Positions 36,570-44,354 of a stretch of 64,000 nt of DNA are shown piece by piece; positions within the stretch are counted from its first letter, which is position 1, and each line of letters starts with the position of its first letter. The stretch comes from Pseudomonas kribbensis (GTDB lineage: Bacteria > Pseudomonadota > Gammaproteobacteria > Pseudomonadales > Pseudomonadaceae). The notes under the pieces were generated by a model. That model was given only the letters and a program-made list of their open reading frames with translations, searched no databases and was not told the DNA's origin. The DNA lies in the NCBI RefSeq assembly GCF_003352185.1, contig NZ_CP029608.1:4402001-4466000 (forward strand), written 5' to 3'. Position numbers and translations under genes: made by a program.

Positions 36570-37376
36570 ATGCAACTCATCGATATCGGCGTCAACCTGA
36601 CCAACCCCAGTTTCGCCGACAAACACCAGGCCGTGCTCGACCGCGCCTACGCTGCCGGGGTCTGCCAACTGGTGCTGACCGGCACCAGCGTCGAGGGCAG
36701 CGAACAGGCACTGGAGCTGTGCCGGCAACTGGATGCGGACGGCCAGCGACTGTTCGCCACCGCCGGTATCCATCCGCACTCGGCCAGTGACTGGAACGCC
36801 GACAGCGCTCGGCGACTGCGCAGTCTGCTGAAGGAATCGAACGTGGTGGCAGTGGGTGAATGCGGGCTGGATTTCAACCGCGATTTCTCGCCGCGCCCGC
36901 AGCAGGAAAAAGTCCTCGAGGAACATCTGGCCCTGGCCGTGGAGCTGCAATTACCGGTGTTTTTGCACGAACGTGACGCGAGCCAGCGCCTGCTGGAAAT
37001 CCTCCGCGACTTCCGCGATCAGTTGCCTGCCGCCGTGGTGCATTGCTTCACCGGCGAGCAGAAAGCGTTGTTCAGCTACCTCGATCTGGACCTGCACATC
37101 GGCATCACCGGCTGGATCTGCGACGAGCGTCGCGGCACCCATTTGCATCCGCTGGTGAAGGAGATCAAACGCGGTCGCCTGATGCTGGAAAGCGATGCGC
37201 CTTACTTGCTGCCACGCACATTGCGGCCGAAGCCGAAGAACGGGCGCAACGAGCCGGCGTATCTGACCGAAGTGCTGCGTGAAGTGGCGCTGCATCGAGG
37301 GGAGACCGAGGAAGATCTGGCGGCCCACACCACCGCCTGCGCCCGGGCTTTCTACGGTCTACCCACCCTGCCCTGA
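36570..37376 (+). CDS. tatD: TatD-family metal-dependent DNase
   Basis: A 268-residue TIM-barrel hydrolase of the E. coli TatD type. The usual HxH at the first strand is replaced by IGVN ([15 protein letters not shown]), exactly as in TatD itself. Later ligands are present: [35 protein letters not shown] and ESDAPYL. It degrades DNA 3' ends and has a role in repair after oxidative damage. Divergent from the transglycosylase gene across 237 bases. Confidence 0.93.
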   Translation: MQLIDIGVNLTNPSFADKHQAVLDRAYAAGVCQLVLTGTSVEGSEQALELCRQLDADGQRLFATAGIHPHSASDWNADSARRLRSLLKESNVVAVGECGLDFNRDFSPRPQQEKVLEEHLALAVELQLPVFLHERDASQRLLEILRDFRDQLPAAVVHCFTGEQKALFSYLDLDLHIGITGWICDERRGTHLHPLVKEIKRGRLMLESDAPYLLPRTLRPKPKNGRNEPAYLTEVLREVALHRGETEEDLAAHTTACARAFYGLPTLP

Positions 37377-37484
37377 CCAAGGCAGATGCATCACTTGTTG
37401 ACGCATATCAAGATCCGGGCACCTGCGTAGCGGCACAATAATGGCACCTTGCCAAAACTGTTTCCGCTATCAGAGAAGACCTCC

Positions 37485-38966
37485 ATGGGTGCCTGGCTTA
37501 GCAATATCTCGCTGAAATACAAATTCTGGGCGGTCAACGCGGTCGCCTTTGTCACCACCCTGTTGTTGGTGCTGTACGCGGTGCAGCTCGAACAACAGGC
37601 ACGCGGCCATGCCGCGCAAACCTCGGCCCAGGCGCAGGCGCAATTGCTCAAGGCCTGGCCCGCAGGTCAGGCACTGCCCAAGAGCGATCAGGTGCTGACG
37701 TTCAAACGCGGTGAAGCCCCGCGCCTCAACGATCAGCCGCTGCTGGAGATCACCGACAGCAACGGCTGGATCGAGATCAGTCACCTGCCGTTATTCGGCG
37801 AAAACCCGCTGCTCGGCGCCGAGGTATTCAGCCGTGCCGATGGCCAGCAGGTCGCCGTGATCGCCTACGCCCCCAGCCTCAGCCAGGTGTTCAGCGAACG
37901 CTTCGCCAACTACGCGGTGGCGGTGTTCATCCTGATGCTGGCGATGCTCGGTGCCTCGCAGCTGCTGATCCGCTTTCTGCTCAGCCAGCTCAACACGCTC
38001 AAGGATGTGATGCTGCACGTGGAGAAAACCGGCGACCTTTCGGCGCGGGTGCCGCTGGCCTGCAAGGACGAAGTCGGACAGATGGCCAATGCCTTCAACG
38101 CGATGCAGGCCGGCTACCAGCGCGTGGTCACCACCGTGGCCAACACCGCACGACAACTGGACGTCGGCGCAGCGCGGCTGGCGTCGAGCATGAACGAGGT
38201 GCGCCACGGCATGCTCGGCCAGCAGAGCGAAACCGATCAGGCGGCCACCGCGATCAACGAGATGACCGCCACCGTCTACCACATCGCCCAGCACGCCGGT
38301 GCCACTCGTGATCTGTCACAGACCGCCGATGGCCTGGCCGGCAGCGGTCAGCAAGTCGTCACCCGCGTTCAGCATTCGATTGCCGGCCTGTCCAGCGGCG
38401 TGCAACAGACCGCCGAGATGATCCAGCGTCTGGCCGAGGACAGTCAGAAAATCAACGGCGTGGTCAGCGTGATCCACAGCATCGCCGAACAGACCAATCT
38501 GCTGGCGCTCAATGCCGCCATTGAAGCGGCCCGCGCCGGGGAAATGGGTCGTGGGTTCGCGGTGGTCGCCGACGAGGTACGCAACCTCGCCAAACGCGTG
38601 CAAACCTCCACCGATGAAATCACCACCATGGTCTCGGCGCTGCAGGCCGGCACCCGCGATGCGGTGGATTTCATGCAGGAGAGTTCGTACAAGGCCGACG
38701 ACTGCGTGCAGCAGGCCCAGGAGGCCGGCGAAGCGCTGGCGGAAATCACCGGCGCGGTGGCGCAGATGCGCGAAAGCAATACGCAGATTGCGGTAGCGGC
38801 AGAACAGCAGAGCCAGGTGGCCGAAGAGATGAACCGCGCGGTGGTGAGCATTCGCGATGTGACCGAGAACACGGTGCAGCAGACCGTGGATTCGGCGACT
38901 ACCAGTAACGAGCTGGCGACGCTGGCCGGGGAACTGAACAAGGCAATCGGTCAGCTGAAGCTCTAG
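37485..38966 (+). CDS. Methyl-accepting chemotaxis protein
   Basis: A 493-residue chemoreceptor: transmembrane 1 (about 17-37), a short periplasmic sensor (about 40-135), transmembrane 2 (about 143-165), HAMP ([37 protein letters not shown]), then the signalling hairpin with tip [35 protein letters not shown]. The small periplasmic domain is of a type whose ligand I cannot name. The C terminus lacks a CheR-binding pentapeptide. No che genes are nearby. Confidence 0.93.
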   Translation: MGAWLSNISLKYKFWAVNAVAFVTTLLLVLYAVQLEQQARGHAAQTSAQAQAQLLKAWPAGQALPKSDQVLTFKRGEAPRLNDQPLLEITDSNGWIEISHLPLFGENPLLGAEVFSRADGQQVAVIAYAPSLSQVFSERFANYAVAVFILMLAMLGASQLLIRFLLSQLNTLKDVMLHVEKTGDLSARVPLACKDEVGQMANAFNAMQAGYQRVVTTVANTARQLDVGAARLASSMNEVRHGMLGQQSETDQAATAINEMTATVYHIAQHAGATRDLSQTADGLAGSGQQVVTRVQHSIAGLSSGVQQTAEMIQRLAEDSQKINGVVSVIHSIAEQTNLLALNAAIEAARAGEMGRGFAVVADEVRNLAKRVQTSTDEITTMVSALQAGTRDAVDFMQESSYKADDCVQQAQEAGEALAEITGAVAQMRESNTQIAVAAEQQSQVAEEMNRAVVSIRDVTENTVQQTVDSATTSNELATLAGELNKAIGQLKL

Positions 38967-39087
38967 GGGGACAACATCAGGAACCGTCATTGTCCCTATC
39001 ACTGCAATAGCCAACCTTGATTCGCCGCCCTGCCCGCCCGGGCCTATTCTTCAACCATGAATCGAACATGGATTGAGGAGCAGCAAC

Positions 39088-39453
39088 ATGGGCAAACGTC
39101 ACCCCAACCTTCCCGCATGGCAATGGCGCGCGTACCCGGCCAATCACCAGCATCCGACCAATCTGGTGCTGCACCTGATCGCCGTACCGCTGTTCATCGT
39201 CGCGTTTCTGTTGATCGTCTCGGGCGTGTTCAGCCTGAGTCTGGCGAGCGTGGCGATTGGCGTTATCGGGATTGTCGCAGCGCTGGGCTTGCAGCGCCAC
39301 GGCCACAGCCTGGAGGCGCAAGCCTCCGAGCCGTTCAGTGATCGCAAGGACGCGATATCGCGCCTTCTGGTCGAGCAGTTTCTGACCTTCCCGCGCTTTC
39401 TGCTCAGCGGCGGCTGGTATCGCGCCTGGCGTGAGCGCCACCGCCGTCATTGA
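39088..39453 (+). CDS. Mpo1/DUF962-like membrane protein
   Basis: A 121-residue protein: NHQHPTNLVLHLIAVPLFIVAFLLIV opens with the H-x-P-x-N / H signature of Mpo1-like proteins (a yeast phytosphingosine dioxygenase family); a second hydrophobic segment and SDRKDAISRLLVEQFLTFPRFLLSGGW follow. The bacterial role is unknown. Two hydrophobic segments suggest inner membrane. Confidence 0.75.
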   Translation: MGKRHPNLPAWQWRAYPANHQHPTNLVLHLIAVPLFIVAFLLIVSGVFSLSLASVAIGVIGIVAALGLQRHGHSLEAQASEPFSDRKDAISRLLVEQFLTFPRFLLSGGWYRAWRERHRRH

Positions 39454-39454
39454 G

Positions 39455-40249
39455 TCAGGCGAAGATCGTCACCGTTTGCCGGCTCATGGCAATCAGCTCA
39501 CCCTTAGCGCTCCACAGTTTGGCGGCGACGTGGCCGTAACCGTCGGCGGCGTACTCGATGTCCGCCAGATACTGGCACCAGTCCAGCGTGCTCAAATCGT
39601 GTAATGGCTGAACGAATTCGATGGTCCAGGTCAGCGTGCTGCCCGGCGCCGGTTTCTTCAGATACGGCAACAGCGCAGGCGGCCAGGCATCGACCAGCGC
39701 CAGCAGATGCGCCTCGTTGACCGGCTCTTCCTTCACATCCCCACGCAGGCGCACCCAGCCGCCCATCAGCCGCGATTGAATGCCGGTGAACGGCATGCCG
39801 CCGACACTCCAGCGCATCGCCAGATGACGCATGAACTCCGGGGTCACGCCTTTGATGTACGGCAGTTCCTGACAATCGTCCCAGTGTTTCATCTCGGGCG
39901 CCGGATAAGCTGCAACCGCCACTTCCGAAAGGCGCGAAGCACCGAAGCTGCCTTGCACCATCGTCACCACCTGGCCGTTCTGCACGGCGCGTCCCAGCAC
40001 CTGAATGACCGCTTTGCCTTCGCGCAATACCTCGACCTCGAAGCTCACCGGCACCTCGGGCTCGACCGGCCCGACGAAGGTGATCGCCAGCGAACGCACC
40101 GGCCGTTCGGCTGGCACCCGAGTGCGCATCACTTCAAATTGCAGTGCGGCAACCAACCCGCCAAAACTGGCCCGACCCTGGCCCCACTCGGCCGGAATGG
40201 TGACCTCCGGTTGACGGCGGACAGCATCGATCAGATCGCAGAAGCGCAT
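39455..40249 (-). CDS. TesB-like acyl-CoA thioesterase
   Basis: A 264-residue double-hotdog thioesterase. The N-terminal half has GQGRASFGGLVAALQFEVMR, the C-terminal half LLALVDAWPPALLPYLKKPAPGSTLTWTIEFVQPL, the family catalytic Asp region. It hydrolyses medium-chain acyl-CoA esters. The start at 40249 is chosen because the extra MSEVP leader at 40264 is not conserved. Convergent with the Mpo1-like gene (1-base gap). Confidence 0.85.
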   Translation of the reverse strand: MRFCDLIDAVRRQPEVTIPAEWGQGRASFGGLVAALQFEVMRTRVPAERPVRSLAITFVGPVEPEVPVSFEVEVLREGKAVIQVLGRAVQNGQVVTMVQGSFGASRLSEVAVAAYPAPEMKHWDDCQELPYIKGVTPEFMRHLAMRWSVGGMPFTGIQSRLMGGWVRLRGDVKEEPVNEAHLLALVDAWPPALLPYLKKPAPGSTLTWTIEFVQPLHDLSTLDWCQYLADIEYAADGYGHVAAKLWSAKGELIAMSRQTVTIFA

Positions 40250-40370
40250 GGGAACCTCGGACACAAAAAAGGGAATGACCGGATCTTAACCAGCGCGGCA
40301 GAGCGGCGCAGCGTCCATTCCGGTCAAAGAGACTGACAGATAAGACAGCCGCGCCGAGCTGTAGAGAGAT

Positions 40371-41138
40371 TCAGGATTTGAAACAGGTGGCGCTGAGTTT
40401 TTCCAGCACCCGGTCAGCCTTGCTTTCGGCCTTGATCATGGTGGCCTGCCAGGTGGCGACGCAGGGTTGCAGATCCGCTTCCTGCTCGGCTTTTGCCAGC
40501 CATTGCCAGCAATCGTGCCAGTCACCCAGGGCGCCCTGTGCGGACTTCAGGCGAGCCAGCGCCGCTTTCGGCAGGCGATCGAGTTCGGGATAAGCCTCGA
40601 TGCCGTAGCGTACACGCTTGATCAGCAGGCGCAGGCGATGGCGGTCGTGGGCCGGATCGTGCAGCGCCACGTCGAGGTTTTTCCATTGTTTGCCCAGACG
40701 TCTTTCGATGCGTTTGTCCAGATCATCGAGCAATCCCTGACGCTGGGACGCCCGCAGGAAACGCGGAAACGCATCGAGGATCATCAGCAGCGAAGCCACT
40801 TCCGCACTCGCCGCCAATGCCGGATAAGCCTCGGCCATCTGCGCCATACGACGCTGCGCGGCCTCAGGCTGACCATGTTCAAGCAGATACGCCGCCAACA
40901 CCTCGCGATCGCGCCATGGCGTGGTCACTTGCCCGACACCGGCCGCCGCGACCTCCAGTTGCTCGACACCGGGCAAACCGCGCAATGGCCGCAACAGGCT
41001 GCGCAAGCGGCGCACGGTGGTTCGCAGATCATGCAGCGCCTCAGGGTCGGTCCGGGCGGTCAAACGTGCCTGACAGGCCAGCAGCCTGACTTCCAGGCTC
41101 AGGACATGAGCCACCAACCGGTCGACCAACGCAGACAT
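40371..41138 (-). CDS. CHAD-domain protein
   Basis: A 255-residue conserved histidine alpha-helical domain protein: DPEALHDLRTTVRRLRSLLRPLRG near residue 35 (His/Arg-rich polyphosphate-binding pattern) and HDPAHDRHRLRLLIKRVRYGIEAYPEL near 165. CHAD proteins bind inorganic polyphosphate and localise to polyphosphate granules in several bacteria. No neighbouring ppk or CYTH gene here. Divergent context to the lipoprotein gene, which lies further left-to-right on the same strand. Confidence 0.85.
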   Translation of the reverse strand: MSALVDRLVAHVLSLEVRLLACQARLTARTDPEALHDLRTTVRRLRSLLRPLRGLPGVEQLEVAAAGVGQVTTPWRDREVLAAYLLEHGQPEAAQRRMAQMAEAYPALAASAEVASLLMILDAFPRFLRASQRQGLLDDLDKRIERRLGKQWKNLDVALHDPAHDRHRLRLLIKRVRYGIEAYPELDRLPKAALARLKSAQGALGDWHDCWQWLAKAEQEADLQPCVATWQATMIKAESKADRVLEKLSATCFKS

Positions 41139-41215
41139 TACTTGCTCCTGAATTCAATGGCGCTGCATGAGTGTGTACCTGCGCAAGGCATCTGCACTTG
41201 CGCTACGTCAGCAGC

Positions 41216-41494
41216 TTAGCGCCCGGCGCGGGATTCGCGAATGTAGAAACGCGCCTTCTCGGCTTTTTTGCTGCAACCCTCGAACCCTTCGAATTGCTGC
41301 TGGGTCTTGGCCGCCGTCAGCAGCGACAGGGCCTTGGAGTAGCTCACCGTACCGGCAAAACCCTCGGCCTTGGCCAGATCCAGCTCATGCCACGCCGCAT
41401 CGAGCTGGCTGCCGCAGCTGTCGCGGTAGGCGGTCTTGCCGGCGCAACCGGCCAATGCCAGGGCAATCAAGGGCACACAGATCCAGGCTTTCAT
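41216..41494 (-). CDS. Small outer-membrane or periplasmic lipoprotein
   Basis: A 92-residue predicted lipoprotein: signal ALALAGC with lipidated Cys about residue 18, then a soluble part with two further cysteines (DSCGSQ, EGCSKK) that could form a disulfide, and an amphipathic helix (TAAKTQQQFEGFEGCSKKAEKARFYIRES). A Pseudomonas-conserved hypothetical. The start at 41494 is used; ATGs or GTGs upstream are not better. Confidence 0.75.
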   Translation of the reverse strand: MKAWICVPLIALALAGCAGKTAYRDSCGSQLDAAWHELDLAKAEGFAGTVSYSKALSLLTAAKTQQQFEGFEGCSKKAEKARFYIRESRAGR

Positions 41495-41712
41495 CACTAA
41501 CACCTCAAAGATAGGTCAACAGTCGTGCAATTAAGACGTTCGGGCGGTGAAAAAGTGCCTTGTGCCCCGTGAATCCACCGCACGGCGAAAGATAACGCCA
41601 GCGGGTCATGAAGTATCGAAATAACGACGCCAGCGCCACCCCGAACGACCCTGACGATTGTAGCCCGGCCCTCGATGGGTGCATTGTGGAAACCTGTCGG
41701 GGAGGAAGTCTG

Positions 41713-42750
41713 ATGAAAAAGCGTGTCGCACTGGTGCTGGGCTCCGGTGGCGCCCGGGGCTATGCCCATATCGGGGTCATCGAGGAGATCGAACGGCGTG
41801 GTTACGACATCGCCTGCATTGCCGGTTGTTCGATGGGGGCGGTGGTCGGCGGCATCTACGCCGCCGGCAAACTCGACGAGTACCGACGCTGGATCGAAGG
41901 CCTGGACTACCTCGATGTGCTGCGGCTGGTGGACGTGAGTTTCCGCCTCGGCGCGATCCGTGGCGAAAAGGTCTTCGGCCAGATCCGCAAGATCGTCGGC
42001 GAAATCAACATCGAGGAGCTGCGCATCCCTTACACGGCGGTGGCCGCCGACCTCACCAATCAGCAGGAAATCTGGTTTCAGGAAGGCTGCCTGCATCAGG
42101 CGATGCGCGCCTCGGCGGCGATTCCCAGCCTGTTCACCCCGGTGATGCAGGGTAACCGGATGCTGGTGGACGGCGGCATTCTCAATCCGTTGCCGATCGT
42201 GCCGGTGGTGTCGAGCCACTGCGACCTGATCATCGCGGTCAATCTCAACTCGACCAACCAGCGTCATTACAAACTGCCGGTGATTCAACGCCCGGCGGCG
42301 TTTCGTAGCCGCTTCGACAATCTGATCAGTTCACTCGGTTCAAAGATGCCGTTCCGCCGCACACAAGCCGAGCAACTGCTGCGTCTGGAACAGGAAGCGT
42401 TGCGCGCCGAGGCCGCCGAGATCAATCCATGGGTCGAAGGTGCGGAGCCCGAAACCCAGCAACCGGCCGCCGCCCCCGAACGCGACGGCGCACCGAAATC
42501 CGCCACCGGTTCATTCATCGTCGATAACGTCGGGCCGGCGTCATTGCTGGATCTGATCAACCAGAGTTTCGAGGTGATGCAGACCTCGCTGGCGCAATAC
42601 AAGATCGCCGGGTATCCGCCGGACATCCTGATCAACGTGCCAAAGCGGGTCTGCCGGTTCTTCGAGTTTTACAAGGCGCCGGAGCTGATCGCACTGGGCC
42701 GCGAAATTGCCCGGGATACGCTGGATCGATACGAAAGCGAGCAGAACTGA
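41713..42750 (+). CDS. Patatin-like phospholipase
   Basis: A 345-residue patatin: oxyanion loop GSGGARGYAH at 10-19, nucleophile Ser40 in GCSMG (GxSxG), and the catalytic Asp153 in VDGG. This is the bacterial RssA/YchK-like type without a signal peptide. It should hydrolyse phospholipid acyl esters at the membrane. A Pro/Ala-rich linker (about 258-275) precedes a C-terminal segment with helix PPDILINVPKRVCRFFEF. The GGGAGGAAGTCTG ribosome site fits ATG 41713. Confidence 0.92.
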   Translation: MKKRVALVLGSGGARGYAHIGVIEEIERRGYDIACIAGCSMGAVVGGIYAAGKLDEYRRWIEGLDYLDVLRLVDVSFRLGAIRGEKVFGQIRKIVGEINIEELRIPYTAVAADLTNQQEIWFQEGCLHQAMRASAAIPSLFTPVMQGNRMLVDGGILNPLPIVPVVSSHCDLIIAVNLNSTNQRHYKLPVIQRPAAFRSRFDNLISSLGSKMPFRRTQAEQLLRLEQEALRAEAAEINPWVEGAEPETQQPAAAPERDGAPKSATGSFIVDNVGPASLLDLINQSFEVMQTSLAQYKIAGYPPDILINVPKRVCRFFEFYKAPELIALGREIARDTLDRYESEQN

Positions 42751-42832
42751 GTAAGCGTGAAGGGGAAGAACACGGCTCCAGGAGCGAGTGTCAGCCCCCC
42801 AGAAGCCAACCGCAGTTCTGGCAGGCAAGTCT

Positions 42833-43429
42833 CTACAGGTTTCTACCCAAAGCGGTGAACACATGCCCACTGTCGTTGGTCTGCTCGCCCCCGTTCGCCA
42901 TGTTCTTGGTGTAGTAATTGATTCCGGTCTCGAGTGGAGGTGGAGGTGGAGGCTCTGGCTTCTCCGCCGAGCCCGTCGTCGACCAGAACTGTCCGCCCCC
43001 CAATGGCCACACATGACCAAAGCGCTGATGGAGAACCCTTAAATCATCGAGAGTGGCCAACCCTACTCGTTCCCGGTTCGCATCTTGTATCAAGGAGCCC
43101 AATCGCCCTGGGCCGAAGGTAAAGAAGGGATATCCGTTAGGGATAAACAAGCGGTAACTTTTGGACTGACCACCTGCTTCGGTAGCTGTCACTGTGATCG
43201 GTTCCCGGCCCGCACTCAGCGCAATGACGAGGCCTTCGTCATCGACTTTAGCGCGTCTGGGATTACTTACGTCATACGTGTACGGTTTTTTGCCACCCGT
43301 AGGCTGGCGCTTAAAACACGTATCGGGAGAAGCTTCCGGCATTAAACCGGAATGCGCCTGCAACCAGTGAACTGTCCCCTGTATAGAGACATCCGATTCG
43401 TCCATTTCAAATTTCTTATCAGTGTCCAT
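42833..43429 (-). CDS. Orphan Ig-like (Big_2-type) protein with polyproline run
   Basis: A 198-residue protein without a recognisable signal peptide. Residues about 35-110 look like a bacterial Ig-like/Big_2 repeat: KKPYTYDVSNPRRAKVDDEGLVIALSAGREPITVTATEAGGQSKSYRLFI. A Trp-rich part follows, with a six-Pro stretch (EKPEPPPPPPLETG) and a Gly/Asn/Lys tail. GC is about 50-54%, below the roughly 60% neighbours, so it looks acquired. A GAGGGAGTACTC site precedes the ATG. It sits alone between patatin and kdpE; I do not know its function. The polyproline run would need EF-P for efficient translation. Confidence 0.7.
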   Translation of the reverse strand: MDTDKKFEMDESDVSIQGTVHWLQAHSGLMPEASPDTCFKRQPTGGKKPYTYDVSNPRRAKVDDEGLVIALSAGREPITVTATEAGGQSKSYRLFIPNGYPFFTFGPGRLGSLIQDANRERVGLATLDDLRVLHQRFGHVWPLGGGQFWSTTGSAEKPEPPPPPPLETGINYYTKNMANGGEQTNDSGHVFTALGRNL

Positions 43430-43616
43430 GAGTACTCCCTCGCGTTTGCCTGCCAAGTTGGTCGAACAAATAACCGAGCCACTGGCCCTGATCATTCGAT
43501 ACAAGAACTTACAACCGGCAACTCACGCATCGCACCTGACAGAACTGACAGTGTCGACGAATGGCTGAAAGGGAAGAACGCCTGAATCTCATCAGACATT
43601 TGATTGCCGATGGAAC

Positions 43617-44306
43617 CTAATTATCCAGTAACCGATACCCAACTCCCGCCTCGGTCACGATGAATCGTGGCCGGGTCGGATCGTCCGCCAGTTTCTGCCG
43701 CAGATGGCCGACGACGATGCGCAGATAGTGACTGTCCTCGGTGTGGGTCGGTCCCCAGATGTCCTTGAGCAGTTGCTGCTGGGTAATCACCCGCCCCGGA
43801 TGTCGTGCCAGTTGCGCCAGCACCGCGTATTCCTTGCGGGTCAGGGCTACTTCGACGCCGTCGAGCAGCACCCGGCGATAGGCCAGGTCCACCGTCAGCG
43901 GGCCGAAGGCCAGCGCTGCCTGTTGCGCCTCTCCAGCCGGGGCCTGGCGCAACAACGCTCGCACCCGGGCAAGAAATTCCTGAATGCCGAACGGCTTGGT
44001 CACGTAGTCATTGGCGCCGCCATCCAGCGCCTGGACTTTCTGCCCTTCGCTGGCGCGCACCGACAGCACCAGCACCGGGGCCGTGGCCCACTCGCGGAAC
44101 TCGCGCAGCACTTGCTGGCCGTCCATGTCCGGCAGGCCAAGGTCGAGCACCAGCAGATCAGGCTTGTTCAGCGCCGCCTGGGCCAGGCCCTCGGCGCCGG
44201 TGCCGGCCTCCAGCACTTTGTAGCCTTGCGAGGCGAGGCTGATGCGCAGGAACTTGCGGATCTGCGGTTCATCGTCGATGACCAAAATGGTCGCGGTCTG
44301 AGTCAT
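43617..44306 (-). CDS. kdpE: Response regulator KdpE
   Basis: A 229-residue OmpR-family regulator of the kdp operon: receiver with acidic pocket DDEP and phosphoacceptor Asp55 (VLDLGLPDMDG), and winged-helix output (LTRKEYAVLAQLARHPGRVITQQQLLKDIWGPTHTEDSHYLRIVVGHLRQKL). It is phosphorylated by KdpD and activates kdpFABC. Last gene of the block, 48 bases after kdpD. Confidence 0.97.
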   Translation of the reverse strand: MTQTATILVIDDEPQIRKFLRISLASQGYKVLEAGTGAEGLAQAALNKPDLLVLDLGLPDMDGQQVLREFREWATAPVLVLSVRASEGQKVQALDGGANDYVTKPFGIQEFLARVRALLRQAPAGEAQQAALAFGPLTVDLAYRRVLLDGVEVALTRKEYAVLAQLARHPGRVITQQQLLKDIWGPTHTEDSHYLRIVVGHLRQKLADDPTRPRFIVTEAGVGYRLLDN

Positions 44307-44354
44307 GAGTTCACATCAACACAAAAGATTGGCAAGAGAGTAGCGCAGGCGGAT

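Noticed and set aside
43560..43619. Short plus-strand frame MAEREERLNLIRH
   Set aside because: Only 19 codons, no good ribosome site and no terminator; probably chance beside kdpE.
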